This document shows positions 63,908 to 64,000 of a stretch of DNA of 64,000 nucleotides, one piece after another. Both the position numbers and the translations under genes were made by a program. The DNA comes from Mangrovicella endophytica (lineage in GTDB: Bacteria; Pseudomonadota; Alphaproteobacteria; Rhizobiales; Rhizobiaceae), in the NCBI RefSeq assembly GCF_002893625.1, contig NZ_PKMZ01000001.1:434001-498000 (forward strand), written 5' to 3'. The first letter of the stretch is position 1. The number at the start of each line of letters is the position of its first letter. The notes under the pieces are model-generated. The model was given only the letters and a program-made list of their open reading frames with translations. It was not told the origin of the DNA and ran no database searches.

Positions 63908-64000
63908 GCCGCGCTTTGGAACGACCGACCGGCATTACGATATCGCTCGACGCCATGGGCGGCGATCATGGTCCGGCCGTGATTCTGCCGGGCGCCGATC
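63904..64000 (+). CDS. plsX: Phosphate acyltransferase PlsX, 3'-truncated by the window edge
   Basis: PlsX makes acyl-phosphate from acyl-ACP for phospholipid synthesis. Only the first 32 codons are present: a variable start, then ITISLDAMGGDHGPAVILPG, the invariant N-terminal motif of the family. The GTG at 63904 is taken as start; a TTG at 63916 is also possible. There is no clear Shine-Dalgarno. Position after DUF177 fits the conserved order. Confidence 0.9.
   Translation, partial: MSRALERPTGITISLDAMGGDHGPAVILPGAD

Overview
The window is 64 kb of GC-rich, densely packed chromosomal DNA from an alphaproteobacterium, most likely of the order Hyphomicrobiales (Rhizobiales). The evidence is the gene set: two Omp25/Omp31-type outer-membrane proteins, a fused SecDF, HdaA, a Cbp3-type bc1 chaperone, an LdtR-type MarR regulator beside an L,D-transpeptidase and a DUF6163-like membrane protein, a small DUF768-like protein, and a HemB without the zinc cysteines. 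I cannot name a genus. There is no rRNA, tRNA, CRISPR array, prophage or intact insertion sequence. About 60 protein genes are called and nearly all are core housekeeping genes.

Layout. (1) 1-2222: mltG (partial)-yicC-gmk. (2) 2261-9941, minus strand: lptF-lptG-lptD-surA-like-pdxA-rsmA, an outer-membrane biogenesis operon with 1-8 nt junctions and one structured gap between lptD and the surA-like gene. (3) 10203-12148: pepA-holC. (4) 12188-17467: a more variable stretch with an unknown membrane protein, a YheS-like ABC-F protein, a decayed dinB fragment, a SnoaL-like gene, an intact dinB, a GST and ndk. (5) 17468-26574: omp, moaE-moaD, pgsA, uvrC, a second omp, another GST, a four-cysteine exported protein, rlmJ and an Old Yellow Enzyme. 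(6) 26710-32332: a cytoplasmic molybdopterin oxidoreductase, a small exported protein and secDF. (7) 32345-43902: purM-purN, then CDP-alcohol phosphatidyltransferase-perM-like-hdaA-ppk-ppx, then rnd and aspS. (8) 44002-50662: an unknown acidic periplasmic protein, parC, a Tat-exported L,D-transpeptidase, ldtR and DUF6163. (9) 50924-63830: hemB, RDD, bpt, glyA-nrdR-ribD-ribE-ribH-nusB-MFS, hppA, bamE, cbp3 and DUF177, ending at the start of plsX.

How the genes fit together. Several neighbourhoods serve the envelope: MltG, the Lpt genes, the SurA-like chaperone, BamE, SecDF, L,D-transpeptidase and the two Omps. Others serve cofactors (PdxA, HemB, RibD/E/H, MoaD/E), replication and nucleotide metabolism (HolC, HdaA, ParC, NrdR, Gmk, Ndk, PurM/N) and phosphate energy (PPK1, PPX, H+-PPase).

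I did not find a convincing undescribed multi-gene system. The most interesting signals are regulatory: a full TTAA-N7-TTAAC (CtrA-type) box upstream of the small exported protein and secDF, and a perfect 14-bp palindrome placed just upstream of a TATAAT element at the first omp gene. That element also has a GANTC site beside it, and a similar GAATC/TATAA arrangement lies upstream of uvrC. Other points worth a look are the dinB relic, a possible three-way-junction RNA between lptD and the surA-like gene, and four unrecognised envelope proteins. Start codons were chosen by Shine-Dalgarno position and family N-termini; several are GTG or TTG.
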